From Streptomyces chumphonensis (GTDB lineage Bacteria; Actinomycetota; Actinomycetes; Streptomycetales; Streptomycetaceae), in assembly GCF_014779715.1 (NCBI RefSeq), contig NZ_JACXYU010000001.1, positions 744,001 to 808,000 on the forward strand: a stretch of 64,000 nt of DNA. Direction: 5' to 3'. Shown one piece after another: positions 8,703 through 17,278 of the stretch; position 1 is the first letter of the stretch; every line of letters starts with the position of its first letter. The translations under genes were made by a program, and so were the position numbers. The notes under the pieces were generated by a model. It did no database searches. It saw only the letters and a program-made list of their open reading frames with translations, and had not been told where the DNA came from.

Positions 8703-9161
8703 TCACAGCGCTTCGAGGGCGCGGACGTATTCCTGCAGGTCACGAGCGTCGGGCAGACCGTTGACCACGGTCCAGCGGACGACGCCCTCCTTGTCGATGA
8801 TGAAGGTCCCGCGCACCGCGCAGCCCTTCTCCTCGTCGAAGACGTCGTACGCGCGGGACACCTGGCCGTGCGGCCAGAAGTCCGACAGCAGCGGGTAACC
8901 GAGCTGCTCCTGCTCGGAGAAGACGCGCAGGGCGAAGGGGGAGTCGTTCGAGACGGCCAGCAACTGGACGTCGTCGTTGACGAACTGCGGGAGCTGGTCG
9001 CGCAGGGCGCACAGCTCGCCCGTGCAGACGCCGGTGAACGCGAACGGGTAGAACATCAGGACGACGTTCTTGCGGCCCCGGAAGTCGGCGAGGCCGACCG
9101 CCTCGCCGTGCTGGTTCTTGAGCTGGAAGTCCGGAGCCTTGGTGCCGACCACGATGGGCAT
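8703..9161 (-). CDS. AhpE-type peroxiredoxin
   Basis: A 152-residue thioredoxin-fold peroxidase. The motif [18 protein letters not shown] places the peroxidatic Cys at 46 in the PxxxTxxC pattern; Cys51 follows it and a further Cys lies in [18 protein letters not shown]. It reduces hydroperoxides in the cytosol. Overall length and the ordering of motifs resemble mycobacterial AhpE (one-Cys type). The ATG at 9161 follows a GGAGG ribosome site. It lies next to the DUF3052 gene on the same strand with about 140 bases between them, so it is probably transcribed separately. Confidence 0.93.
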   Translation of the reverse strand: MPIVVGTKAPDFQLKNQHGEAVGLADFRGRKNVVLMFYPFAFTGVCTGELCALRDQLPQFVNDDVQLLAVSNDSPFALRVFSEQEQLGYPLLSDFWPHGQVSRAYDVFDEEKGCAVRGTFIIDKEGVVRWTVVNGLPDARDLQEYVRALEAL

Positions 9162-9300
9162 GGGGTGCGATCCTCCGATGGGAGACGACGAAACGACGTT
9201 GGACGTGCCTCGCCACACCCTAATGCTCCGTGCACCGCAGGCCCCGGCCCCGGCCGGTACGCGTCCGTCCGGGGCGGGGGAAACGTGCCGGCGGTCGGGC

Positions 9301-9741
9301 TCAGCCCTTGGCCGCGCGGCTCGTCTTCGGGGTGACCAGCCGGCTGCCGGTCCAGTCCCTGCCGATGTTCATGGGCTTGGTCTGCTGCAGCCCGGCGGTC
9401 TGCGCCGCCTCGCCGATGTCGCTCGCCTCGACGTAGCCGTCCCGGCCCGTCTTGGGCGTCATCAGCCAGATCGGGGCCCCGTCGTCGACCAGCGAGATGG
9501 CGTCCACCAGCGCGTCCGTCAGGTCGCCGTCGTCCTCGCGGAACCACAGCACCACGGCGTCGGCCAGGTCGTCGTACTCCTCGTCGACCAGCTCGGTGCC
9601 CGTGATGGCCTCGATGCCCTCGCGAAGTGCCTGCTCGGTGTCCTCGTCGTTGCCGAGCTCCTGGACCACCTGTCCGGGCTGGAAACCCAGCCTTGCGGCG
9701 GGGTTGGTCCGCTCCTCCGCGTGGTCCGCGGTCGCGCTCAC
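9301..9741 (-). CDS. DUF3052 family protein
   Basis: A 146-residue cytosolic protein matching the actinobacterial DUF3052 family: ARLGFQPGQVVQELGNDEDTE at the start, then an acidic middle (DEEYDDLADAVVLWFREDDGDL) and PIWLMTPKTGRDGYVEASDI. No catalytic residues are evident and the function is unknown. The GTG at 9741 has a clear AGGAGG ribosome site. The gene is divergent from aceE across a 454-base gap, an arrangement common in Streptomyces. Confidence 0.9.
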   Translation of the reverse strand: MSATADHAEERTNPAARLGFQPGQVVQELGNDEDTEQALREGIEAITGTELVDEEYDDLADAVVLWFREDDGDLTDALVDAISLVDDGAPIWLMTPKTGRDGYVEASDIGEAAQTAGLQQTKPMNIGRDWTGSRLVTPKTSRAAKG

Positions 9742-9777
9742 GGATTGCCTCCTGTCATGGTTCGAACGTAGTGGGAC

Positions 9778-9795
9778 CCTCGCGTGTACGCGAGG
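9778..9795. promoter_or_regulatory. Perfect inverted repeat upstream of the DUF3052 gene
   Basis: Seven-base arms CCTCGCG and CGCGAGG flank TGTA. The repeat lies about 40 bases upstream of the DUF3052 start, a position suited to an operator. No regulator is identified. Confidence 0.45.
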
Positions 9796-10100
9796 TACTT
9801 GGCCGTAGTCCACACGTGCCGGGCGGATCGCGCAAGTACCCGGCCCTCCGAACTGCCCAAACGGTGACGTGTCCCCGCACAGTACGCATGCGCGGCGCGG
9901 CGCTCGGTGGCGGCCCGCGCACCGCGGGTGGGGGCGGCGCCCGCGCGCCGAGCGGCCGGGTGGGCCCGGCGGGCCACGATTGTCGCCCTACCCGCCCAAA
10001 AGCGCGACAGGACCGGGGTGGGCGTAAGGTTGCGATTTGGCCGACCGCTGCGGCCGGCCCCGCGCTCGCCGTCCTCGCGGACGTCTCGGGGAGCGCCTGG

Positions 10101-10122
10101 GTTACCTCTGGGTAGAGGTGAC
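10101..10122. promoter_or_regulatory. Inverted repeat in the aceE leader
   Basis: Arms GTTACCTCT and AGAGGTGAC pair over nine positions with one T-G wobble around a GGGT spacer. The repeat ends 73 bases before the aceE start, so it may be an operator or a 5' UTR hairpin. Confidence 0.45.
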
Positions 10123-10195
10123 GCGGGCGGCCCTGCGGTGGACGATGGAGTCGGCGCGACACCAGCAGTGCACTACCGAGCAGCGAAGGAACAGC

Positions 10196-12928
10196 GTGGC
10201 TTCCGCATCCGATCGCAACCCGATCATCATTGGCGGCCTTCCCAGCCAGGTCCCGGATTTCGATCCCGAGGAGACCCAGGAATGGCTCGACTCGCTCGAC
10301 GCGGCCGTCGACGAACGAGGCAGGGAACGTGCCCGCTATCTGATGCTCCGCCTCATCGAGCGCGCCCGCGCCAAGCGGGTGGCCGTGCCGGAGATGCGCA
10401 GCACGGACTACGTCAACACCATCGCCACCAAGGACGAGCCGTTCTTCCCCGGCAACGAGGAGATCGAGCGCAAGGTACTGAACGCCACGCGCTGGAACGC
10501 GGCCGTCATGGTCTCGCGCGCCCAGCGGCCCGGGATCGGGGTGGGCGGCCACATCGCCACGTTCGCCTCCTCGGCCTCCCTCTACGACGTGGGCTTCAAC
10601 CACTTCTTCCGGGGCAAGGACGAGGGTGACGGCGGCGACCAGGTCTTCTTCCAGGGCCACGCCTCGCCGGGCATCTACGCCCGCGCCTACCTGCTGGACC
10701 GGCTCACCGAGGAGCAGCTCGACGGCTTCCGGCAGGAGAAGTCGGCCTACCCGAACGGTCTCTCCAGCTATCCGCACCCGCGCTCCATGCCGGACTTCTG
10801 GGAGTTCCCGACGGTCTCCATGGGGCTTGGCCCGATCGGGGCGATCTACCAGGCGCGGATGAACCGCTACATGGAGGCGCGTGGCATCGCCGACACCTCG
10901 CGCTCGCACGTCTACGCCTTCCTCGGCGACGGCGAGATGGACGAGCCGGAGTCGCTCGGTCAGCTCTCGCTGGCCGCCCGGGAGGGCCTGGACAACCTGA
11001 CGTTCGTCGTCAACTGCAACCTCCAGCGGCTCGACGGCCCGGTGCGCGGCAACGGGAAGATCATCCAGGAGCTGGAGTCGCAGTTCCGGGGGGCGGGCTG
11101 GAACGTCATCAAGCTGATCTGGGACCGCTCCTGGGACCCGCTGCTGGCACAGGACCGCGACGGCGTCCTGGTCAACCGCCTGAACACGACGCCGGACGGG
11201 CAGTTCCAGACGTACGCCACCGAGACCGGCGCCTACATCCGCGACCACTTCTTCGGTGACGACCACCGGCTGCGGGCCATGGTCGAGGACATGTCCGACG
11301 ACCAGCTCCTCCACCTGGGGCGTGGCGGCCACGACCACCGGAAGGTGTACGCGGCCTACAAGGCGGCCCGCGAGCACAAGGGCCAGCCGACGGTCATCCT
11401 GGCGCAGACCATCAAGGGGTGGACGCTGGGGCCCAACTTCGAGGGCCGCAACGCCACGCACCAGATGAAGAAGCTCACCGTCGACGACCTCAAGCGCTTC
11501 CGCGACCGGCTGCACATCCCGATCTCCGACCAGCAGCTGGAGTCCGGCCTCCCGCCGTACTACCACCCGGGCCGCGAGTCCGAGGAGATCCAGTACATGC
11601 ACGACCGGCGCCGGGGCCTGGGCGGCTACGTGCCCACCCGGGTCGTGCGCGCGGAGCCGCTGCCGCAGCCGGGGGACGAGGCGTACGCGGCGCTCCGGAA
11701 GGGCTCCGGCAACCAGCAGGTCGCCACCACGATGGCGTTCGTCCGGCTGCTGCGGGACCTGATGAAGGACAAGGAGATCGGCAAGCGCTTCGTGCCGATC
11801 GCCCCGGACGAGTACCGCACCTTCGGCATGGACTCGCTGTTCCCGACGGCCAAGATCTACAACCCGCTGGGCCAGGTCTACGAGTCGGTGGACCGGGAGC
11901 TGCTGCTCTCGTACAAGGAGTCCCCCACCGGGCAGATGCTGCACGACGGCATCTCGGAAGCGGGCTGCGCGTCCTCGCTCATCGCCGCCGGTTCCGCCTA
12001 CGCGACGCACAGCGAGCACCTGATCCCGGTCTACGTCTTCTACTCGATGTTCGGCTTCCAGCGCACCGGCGACCAGTTCTGGCAGATGGCGGACCAGCTG
12101 GCGCGCGGCTTCGTGCTGGGCGCCACGGCCGGACGCACCACGCTCACCGGTGAGGGGCTCCAGCATGCCGACGGCCACTCGCAGCTCCTCGCCTCCACGA
12201 ATCCGGCGTGCGTGTCCTACGACCCCGCGTTCGGTTTCGAGATCGCGCACATCGTCAAGGACGGTCTGCGGCGGATGTACGGGGAGAACGCCGAGGACGT
12301 CTTCTACTACCTGACCGTCTACAACGAGCCGATCCGGCAGCCCGCCGAGCCGGAGGGCGTCGACGTCGAGGGCATCCTGCGCGGGCTGCACCGCTACCGG
12401 GCCGGCGAGCGGGGGCAGCAGCGGGCCCAGATCCTCGCCTCCGGCGTGGCGATGGGCTGGGCGCTGGAGGCGCAGCAGATCCTCGCGGACGACTGGGGCG
12501 TGCGCGCCGACGTGTGGTCGGCGACCTCCTGGAACGAACTGCGCCGGGAAGCGGTGGCCACGGAGGAGCACAACCTGCTCCACCCCGAGGAGGAGCAGCG
12601 CGTGCCCTACGTGACGCGCACACTGCGCGAGACCGAGGGCCCCGTGGTGGCCGTCTCGGACTGGATGCGCGCGGTGCCCGACCAGATCGCGCGCTGGGTG
12701 CCGGGCACCTACCAGTCCCTCGGGGCGGACGGCTTCGGCTTCGCCGACACCCGGGGAGCGGCCCGCCGCTTCTTCCACATCGACGCCCAGTCGATCGTGC
12801 TGGCGGTCCTGACCGAGCTGACCCGCGAGGGACAGGTGGACCGCTCCGCGCTCAAGCAGGCGATCGACCGCTACCAGCTGCTCGACGTACGCGCGGCCGA
12901 CCCCGGCCCCGCAGGGGGTGACGCGTAG
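10196..12928 (+). CDS. aceE: Pyruvate dehydrogenase E1 component, homodimeric type
   Basis: A 910-residue thiamine-diphosphate enzyme that decarboxylates pyruvate and passes the acetyl group to E2 lipoyl domains. Seen are [22 protein letters not shown] and [15 protein letters not shown] in the N-terminal domain, the ThDP-Mg motif ([10 protein letters not shown]...[20 protein letters not shown]), [19 protein letters not shown], and [18 protein letters not shown] in the second half. The length matches the alpha2 AceE form used by actinobacteria. The GTG at 10196 is preceded by AAGGA. No E2 or E3 gene lies nearby, so it is monocistronic, and a strong hairpin follows. Confidence 0.98.
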   Translation: MASASDRNPIIIGGLPSQVPDFDPEETQEWLDSLDAAVDERGRERARYLMLRLIERARAKRVAVPEMRSTDYVNTIATKDEPFFPGNEEIERKVLNATRWNAAVMVSRAQRPGIGVGGHIATFASSASLYDVGFNHFFRGKDEGDGGDQVFFQGHASPGIYARAYLLDRLTEEQLDGFRQEKSAYPNGLSSYPHPRSMPDFWEFPTVSMGLGPIGAIYQARMNRYMEARGIADTSRSHVYAFLGDGEMDEPESLGQLSLAAREGLDNLTFVVNCNLQRLDGPVRGNGKIIQELESQFRGAGWNVIKLIWDRSWDPLLAQDRDGVLVNRLNTTPDGQFQTYATETGAYIRDHFFGDDHRLRAMVEDMSDDQLLHLGRGGHDHRKVYAAYKAAREHKGQPTVILAQTIKGWTLGPNFEGRNATHQMKKLTVDDLKRFRDRLHIPISDQQLESGLPPYYHPGRESEEIQYMHDRRRGLGGYVPTRVVRAEPLPQPGDEAYAALRKGSGNQQVATTMAFVRLLRDLMKDKEIGKRFVPIAPDEYRTFGMDSLFPTAKIYNPLGQVYESVDRELLLSYKESPTGQMLHDGISEAGCASSLIAAGSAYATHSEHLIPVYVFYSMFGFQRTGDQFWQMADQLARGFVLGATAGRTTLTGEGLQHADGHSQLLASTNPACVSYDPAFGFEIAHIVKDGLRRMYGENAEDVFYYLTVYNEPIRQPAEPEGVDVEGILRGLHRYRAGERGQQRAQILASGVAMGWALEAQQILADDWGVRADVWSATSWNELRREAVATEEHNLLHPEEEQRVPYVTRTLRETEGPVVAVSDWMRAVPDQIARWVPGTYQSLGADGFGFADTRGAARRFFHIDAQSIVLAVLTELTREGQVDRSALKQAIDRYQLLDVRAADPGPAGGDA

Positions 12929-12966
12929 GTCCGGCCGAGGGACCGCGGGCCGACCCACTCCGACCG

Positions 12967-13012
12967 AACGGCCCCCGCGCCGCTGCCCACCGGGCACGGC
13001 GCGGGGGCCGTT
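12967..13012 (+). terminator. Rho-independent-like terminator of aceE
   Basis: A 16-base-pair G/C-rich stem (12967-12982 with 12997-13012) encloses a loop that can itself pair (TGCCC with GGGCA). It lies 38 bases after the aceE stop and its 3' arm ends in TT. Confidence 0.8.
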
Positions 13013-13138
13013 CGCGTGCCCGGCCCGCTCCGGCTCCCGCGTGAAGCAGGGGGCGGGCGCGGGCGTGGTGGTGATGTGCATGATCTTCTCCGTTCCGCCG
13101 GTGGTCCGGCGCGGCCGGGCATCGCGAGATGGTGACCC

Positions 13139-13148
13139 GTGACGTCAC
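13139..13148. promoter_or_regulatory. Candidate TetR operator upstream of the TetR gene
   Basis: The perfect palindrome GTGACGTCAC sits inside further GTGAC and GTCAC half-sites. A spaced form, GTGAC-N4-GTCAC, recurs at 14094-14107 downstream of the regulator gene, so one protein may bind both sites. Confidence 0.4.
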
Positions 13149-13234
13149 GACCGTCACGGACTGTGACCAGCTTGGCCGGGCGGGGTCGGCCTGCCAAGAG
13201 CGGACCGACCGAATCACCGTCCGGGGTGGCGCAG

Positions 13235-13244
13235 TTGTCCACAA
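13235..13244. other. Single DnaA-box-like sequence
   Basis: TTGTCCACAA contains TTGTCCACA, the preferred DnaA box of Streptomyces, and is also palindromic. It is isolated, with no second box nearby. Confidence 0.35.
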
Positions 13245-13395
13245 CCGGCGAGTACTCCACAGGCGACGGGACGCGGGACCGCATCGCACGGGGTGTTGTG
13301 TCAGCCCGTGCCAGTTTGGTGACATTGCGCTGAGGCAGCGACTGCCAGAAGGCTCGCGGGTACCCTGAGCAGCTCGAACACACTGGAGGTGGACC

Positions 13396-14067
13396 GTGGC
13401 CGGACTGCGCGAACGCAAGAAGCAGCGCACCCGGGACGCACTGGTGCGCGCGGCGAACGAGCTGTTCGTGTCACGGGGGTACGAGCGGACGACGGTCGAC
13501 GACATCGCCGCCGTCGCGGACGTCTCGCAGCGCACCTTCTTCCGCTACTTCGCGGGCAAGGAGGAGGTCGCCTTCGCCATCGACGTGATGATCCAGGAAC
13601 GGTACGTCGAGAGCCTGAAGGCCCGCCCGCCGCACGAACGTCCCATCACCGCGCTCCGCAACGCCGTCGAGGACAGCTGGAACAGCATCGGCGAGGCCGT
13701 CGCCAGGATCGTCCCCCTCGACCTGCACATGCGGATGTGGCACCTGATCGAGACCACGCCCGCGCTCACGGCCGTCCAGATGCGCAACGCGATGGACATG
13801 GAGCACCGGCTGGCCCTGATCATCGCCGAGCGGGAGGGGCTGGACGTGCGCGCCGACCCCCGGCCGCAGGTCCTGGTCGCCTCCTTCTCCGCCACCATGC
13901 GCACGGCCATGCAGAGTTGGGGTCAGGGCCAGGACCTGACCGTACAGGGGGCTCGCGAGGGGGCCCGGGGCTACCTGGAGGCGCTGTCGCCGGCCCTCTT
14001 CGACGCCTGGCGTCCGGCCGCGGAGGAGGCACCGCCCCGGCAGCGCTGCGTGCGGCGCTGGACCTGA
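13396..14067 (+). CDS. TetR-family transcriptional regulator
   Basis: A 223-residue one-component regulator. The N-terminal HTH is typical: RTRDALVRAANELFVSRGYE, then TTVDDIAAVADVSQRTFFRYFAGKEEV. The ligand domain (about 65-205) is all-helical and contains RMWHLIETTPAL. The GTG at 13396 follows a GGAGG site. Repressors of this family usually bind short palindromes near their own promoter; GTGAC/GTCAC repeats lie both upstream and just downstream of the gene. The C-terminus (RQRCVRRWT) overlaps nothing. Ligand and targets are unknown; the split hydrolase pair downstream is the obvious candidate target. Confidence 0.9.
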   Translation: MAGLRERKKQRTRDALVRAANELFVSRGYERTTVDDIAAVADVSQRTFFRYFAGKEEVAFAIDVMIQERYVESLKARPPHERPITALRNAVEDSWNSIGEAVARIVPLDLHMRMWHLIETTPALTAVQMRNAMDMEHRLALIIAEREGLDVRADPRPQVLVASFSATMRTAMQSWGQGQDLTVQGAREGARGYLEALSPALFDAWRPAAEEAPPRQRCVRRWT

Positions 14068-14093
14068 ACCCGCCGTCCGACCGGAGGCGGAAT

Positions 14094-14107
14094 GTGACGG
14101 ACGTCAC
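14094..14107. promoter_or_regulatory. GTGAC-N4-GTCAC inverted repeat before the hydrolase genes
   Basis: Five-base arms GTGAC and GTCAC flank GGAC. The site lies 37 bases before the GTG of the next gene and shares half-sites with the palindrome at 13139-13148. Confidence 0.4.
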
Positions 14108-14143
14108 CAGCACACCTGATCGCGTGGTGGCGTCCTCCCCAGT

Positions 14144-14671
14144 GTGGCTCCTGTGACGTCGTCCTCCTCCCACCCCTCCCCGCCCGGCTCCTCCCACCCC
14201 TCCCCGCGCAGCTTCTCCCACCCCTCCCCGCCCGGCTACTCCCCCCTCCGTCCCCGCCCGCACGGGCCCCTGACGTTCCCCCTCCCCCGCTTCCTCAAGG
14301 CGGTGGCGGTGGTCTTCGCGCTGCTGGCCACGACCGGCTGGACCGCCCGGCAGAGCCACGACGTCCCACCGAACGCGTGGGTGGCGGCGCTCGCCGCCTG
14401 GGAGGAGGACACGTTCGCCGGACGTGAGCTGCCGGACGCGGGGGCGCGGCCGGACCGGGTCGCCGCGTTCTTCGCCTCGCTCTCCCCAGGGGAACGGCAC
14501 CGGCTGGCCGACCGGCACCCCCTCGTGGTGGGCAACCTGGGCGGCGCCCCGGTGACGCTGCGGTACCGGGCCAACCGCACGGCGCTGGGCGAGGCCGTGC
14601 GGCGGGAGCGGGACGCCGCGTCGATCCCCGGTTCAGCGAAGCGGGACGGCACCTGGCGGGACGCCGCATGA
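14144..14671 (+). CDS. N-terminal half of a split DUF1023-type alpha/beta-hydrolase
   Basis: A 175-residue reading frame. It starts with three tandem octapeptide repeats (SSHPSPPG-like), then a hydrophobic segment (FLKAVAVVFALLATTGWTA). Next comes a segment that, in intact family members, directly precedes the hydrolase core (AAFFASLSPGERHRLADRHP, VVGNLGGAPVTLRYRANRTAL). It ends in an ATGA overlap with the next frame, which carries the catalytic half. In related proteins the two parts are one polypeptide of about 400 residues, so this is either a true split with coupled translation or a -1 frameshift. GTG at 14153 is an alternative start. Confidence 0.65.
   Translation: MAPVTSSSSHPSPPGSSHPSPRSFSHPSPPGYSPLRPRPHGPLTFPLPRFLKAVAVVFALLATTGWTARQSHDVPPNAWVAALAAWEEDTFAGRELPDAGARPDRVAAFFASLSPGERHRLADRHPLVVGNLGGAPVTLRYRANRTALGEAVRRERDAASIPGSAKRDGTWRDAA
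14165..14236 (+). repeat. Three tandem 24-base repeats
   Basis: Three contiguous copies (14165-14188, 14189-14212, 14213-14236) differ at only a few positions and encode SSHPSPPG, SSHPSPRS and FSHPSPPG. Because 24 is a multiple of three, copy-number change would keep the reading frame. Confidence 0.85.
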
Positions 14672-15411
14672 ACCGCTTCCTCTCCCTGCGCGAGGAGGGC
14701 CGGCACATCCTGGCGTTCGACCCCACCGGGCTCGGACGTGCGGCCGAGGTCTTCGGGGACCTGGAGAGCGCGGAGCGGATCTCGGTCGTCGTGCCCGGGG
14801 CTGACGTCGACCTGCTGACGTTCGAGCGCACCCGCATGAAGTACGCGGCGCCCTCCGGCATGGCCGAGGCGCTCCACGCCCAGCAGGGGCGCTCCGCTCC
14901 CGCCGTGCGGAGCGCCACGATCGCCTGGGCCGACTACACGGCGCCGCGAGGGGTCAGCGTGGACACCGCCACCGGGGAGCTGGCCCGGGCGGGCGCCGAC
15001 CGGCTCCGCGACCTGCTGGCCGCGCTCCCCGGTGAGGGCGGGATCGCACTCATGTGCCACAGCTACGGCTCGGTGGTGTGCGGACTGGCCGCAGGCAACC
15101 TGCCCGAGCGGGTCACGGACATCGCGGTCGCGGCCAGCCCCGGGGTCCGCGCGGGGTCGGCGCGGGACCTGGGGGAGGACGTGCGGGTGTGGGCGATGCG
15201 GACGCCGGACGACTGGATCGGCGACGTCCCGCACCTGCGGGTGGCGGGCATCGGTCACGGCGCGGATCCGATGTCCGAGTCCTTCGGAGCCCGCCGCCTC
15301 AGCACGGGCGGGGCCACCGGCCACACCGACTACTTCGTGCCGGGCACCCGCAGCCTGGAGAACCTCGCGGCGGTGGGAACCGGGGCCTACCATTCCGCTG
15401 AACTGCGCTGA
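14668..15411 (+). CDS. DUF1023-type alpha/beta-hydrolase, catalytic half
   Basis: A 247-residue protein with an alpha/beta-hydrolase core. Visible are ISVVVPGADVDLLTFERT, TIAWADYTAPRGVSVDTA, the nucleophile elbow ALMCHSYGSVVCGLA (Ser in HSYGS), an acid-bearing strand (VWAMRTPDDWIGD) and a late His region (ATGHTDYFVPGTRSLENLA). Enzymes of this family are uncharacterised esterases or lipases, usually with an N-terminal membrane segment; here that segment is in the separate upstream frame. The start overlaps the upstream stop as ATGA. Without that upstream part the protein would be cytosolic, which is unusual for the family. Confidence 0.8.
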   Translation: MNRFLSLREEGRHILAFDPTGLGRAAEVFGDLESAERISVVVPGADVDLLTFERTRMKYAAPSGMAEALHAQQGRSAPAVRSATIAWADYTAPRGVSVDTATGELARAGADRLRDLLAALPGEGGIALMCHSYGSVVCGLAAGNLPERVTDIAVAASPGVRAGSARDLGEDVRVWAMRTPDDWIGDVPHLRVAGIGHGADPMSESFGARRLSTGGATGHTDYFVPGTRSLENLAAVGTGAYHSAELR

Positions 15412-15465
15412 CGCGGGGTGCGGCACGGGGGGACGTGCGGGCTCCCGGCGCATACGATGGGCCGC

Positions 15466-16377
15466 ATGGGTGATGTGCTGGCCGGAATCCACTCCGCCTG
15501 GGAGTTCGACACCGACTCCGTGCTCATCCGCTTCGAACGGGGGATCCGCACGCCGAAGCTGTTCCAGGTCCTCCGGGAGCGGCGCGTTCCGTACGAGGCG
15601 CTGGCCCGCGTGGAGCTGGCGCCGGGGGTACGACGTGGCACGGTGGCGCTGCGCGCGGTACTGCGCCGGGGGGCCGATCCGCTGCTGGACGCCGCGGCGG
15701 GGCAGCTGAAGACGGGCTGCGATCCGTACCGGTTGGTGCTCCCGGCCGACCGGGAGACGCTCGCCGACTTCTACGCGACCGAGCTGCGCGGCGTCCTCGG
15801 CGCGGACGCGGAGCTCCCGGCCGGGAGGTTCCTGGTGCGGGCCCCGGAGCCGCCCCTCCAGTTCAAGGCGTACGACGGCAAGGCCGCGTTCGACGGCGGC
15901 ACCGTCTCGTTCCGCTGGTTCTGGACGGGTGCCTCGTCCGCGAAGTGGAAGGCCGGCGACCAGTTCTTCGACGTCGCGGACCTGGAGGACGTCGAGTGGC
16001 GCACCCCGGAGGTGCTCGGCGGCCATCTGCGGCTGATCCGGCGGCCCGCGGAGGGCCGGGAGTCCCGGCCCGGGGAGCCGGATCAGGACCCGGCCGCCGT
16101 CGTCTTCGGGCTGGGGTACGGGCTCGTGCACGAGTCACTGCCGCTGGCGGCGGCCGTGCTGGCGGCGATCCGGGCGGACCGGGCGACGGCGCGGAACGCC
16201 GACGCGCCGGTGGGTGGCGGCGCGGGCGGGCCGTCGCCCCGGGCGCCGGGCGCGCTGCGGGCCGATCCGGCCGACATCGCCGAGCGCATCCGGCACCTCG
16301 GCGGGCTGCACGAGGCCGGGCTGCTGACGGACGAGGAGTTCTCCGTGAAGAAGGCGGACCTGCTCGCCGAGCTGTGA
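15466..16377 (+). CDS. DUF4429 protein with C-terminal SHOCT domain
   Basis: A 303-residue protein with two DUF4429-like beta-rich domains. The first begins GIHSAWEFDTDSVLIRFERG; the second contains LQFKAYDGKAAFDGGTVSFRW split by WFWTGASSAKWKAGDQ. A short C-terminal SHOCT-type helical hairpin follows (HLGGLHEAGLLTDEEFSVKK). DUF4429 domains resemble PH-like folds and are usually called function unknown; SHOCT tails mediate oligomerisation. The ATG at 15466 best fits the domain start; an ATG three codons upstream is possible. Confidence 0.85.
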   Translation: MGDVLAGIHSAWEFDTDSVLIRFERGIRTPKLFQVLRERRVPYEALARVELAPGVRRGTVALRAVLRRGADPLLDAAAGQLKTGCDPYRLVLPADRETLADFYATELRGVLGADAELPAGRFLVRAPEPPLQFKAYDGKAAFDGGTVSFRWFWTGASSAKWKAGDQFFDVADLEDVEWRTPEVLGGHLRLIRRPAEGRESRPGEPDQDPAAVVFGLGYGLVHESLPLAAAVLAAIRADRATARNADAPVGGGAGGPSPRAPGALRADPADIAERIRHLGGLHEAGLLTDEEFSVKKADLLAEL

Positions 16378-16436
16378 GCGTCCCCGCTCCCTCCCGTCCG
16401 GCTCCGGGCGGCACCCCGTCCCGTACGCTCGGGGCC

Positions 16437-17249
16437 ATGGACAGTCTGCGGATGATCGACAACTGGCCGGTGACGACGGCGGCGGCCTCGGTGGTCCGGG
16501 CCGACGGCACCCTGGCGGGCCGGCACGGCCCGGACGGCCACCGGTTCGCCCTGGCCTCCGTGACGAAGCCGCTGACCGCCTACGCCGCGCTCGTGGCCGT
16601 CGAGGAGGGGGCGGTGGAGCTGGACGAGCCGGCCGGACCCGAGGGTTCGACGGTGCGGCACCTGCTGGCGCACACCTCGGGGCTGGCGTTCGACGAGCAC
16701 CGGGTCATGGCCGGGCCCGGCGAGCGCAGGCTGTACTCCAACACGGGGTTCGAAGTCCTCGGCGACCACATCGAGAAGGCGGCGGACATCCCGTTCGCCG
16801 AGTACCTGCGCCAGGCGGTCCTGGAGCCGCTGGGCATGACGGCGACCGAGCTGAACGGGACTCCGGCGGCGGCTGCCGTCTCCACCCCGGCGGACCTGAC
16901 GCTGTTCGCGGCCGAGCTGCTGGCCCCCACGCTCGTCGCCCGGCAGACGCTCGACGCGGCGACGACGGTGGCGTTCCCGGGCCTGCGCGGGGTACTGCCC
17001 GGATACGGCAACCAGTCGCCGAACGACTGGGGGCTGGGATTCGAGATCCGGGGGGAGAAGTCCCCGCACTGGACGGGCACCTCCTCCTCCCCCGCCACCT
17101 TCGGGCACTTCGGCCAGGCAGGAACGTTCCTGTGGGTGGATCCCGTGGCGGGAGCCGCCTGTGTGGCCCTGGCCGACCGCCAGTTCGGCGAGTGGGCGGT
17201 GGAGGCGTGGCCGCCCTTCACCGACGCGGTCCTGGCCGAGCTGGCCTGA
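16437..17249 (+). CDS. Serine hydrolase, class C beta-lactamase-like
   Basis: A 270-residue protein of the beta-lactamase/DD-peptidase fold. The catalytic SxxK is LASVTKPL (Ser41, Lys44), the YxN motif is RLYSNTGF (Tyr100), and the third motif appears as FGHFGQAGTFLWVD. No signal peptide is visible, so it is likely cytoplasmic, and at 270 residues it is shorter than secreted penicillin-binding members. It is probably an esterase or peptidase rather than a resistance enzyme. It is convergent with the pirin gene 29 bases away. Confidence 0.88.
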   Translation: MDSLRMIDNWPVTTAAASVVRADGTLAGRHGPDGHRFALASVTKPLTAYAALVAVEEGAVELDEPAGPEGSTVRHLLAHTSGLAFDEHRVMAGPGERRLYSNTGFEVLGDHIEKAADIPFAEYLRQAVLEPLGMTATELNGTPAAAAVSTPADLTLFAAELLAPTLVARQTLDAATTVAFPGLRGVLPGYGNQSPNDWGLGFEIRGEKSPHWTGTSSSPATFGHFGQAGTFLWVDPVAGAACVALADRQFGEWAVEAWPPFTDAVLAELA

Positions 17250-17278
17250 CGGACACAGCCCCGGCCGGTGCCGAGCCG

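Larger units (their letters stand above)
9742..10195. promoter_or_regulatory. Divergent intergenic region between the DUF3052 gene and aceE
   Basis: These 454 bases carry no convincing gene. They hold two inverted repeats, listed separately (9778-9795 and 10101-10122). A TAAGGT near 10025 resembles a Streptomyces -10 box for aceE, but I see no good -35 partner. Long open frames crossing this region are antisense extensions of aceE. Confidence 0.5.
12929..13395. promoter_or_regulatory. Intergenic region between aceE and the TetR gene
   Basis: These 467 bases hold the aceE terminator (12967-13012), a GTGACGTCAC palindrome within a cluster of GTGAC/GTCAC half-sites (about 13131-13169), a single DnaA-box-like sequence, and a TACCCT near 13361 that could be a -10 box for the TetR gene. 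No gene is evident. Confidence 0.5.

Noticed and set aside
9755..13081. A 1108-residue minus-strand open frame opposite aceE
   Set aside because: Antisense shadow of a clear aceE gene; no ribosome site or domain.
13235..13244. DnaA box as a sign of a replication origin
   Set aside because: Only one box is present, with no cluster and no dnaA or dnaN genes nearby.
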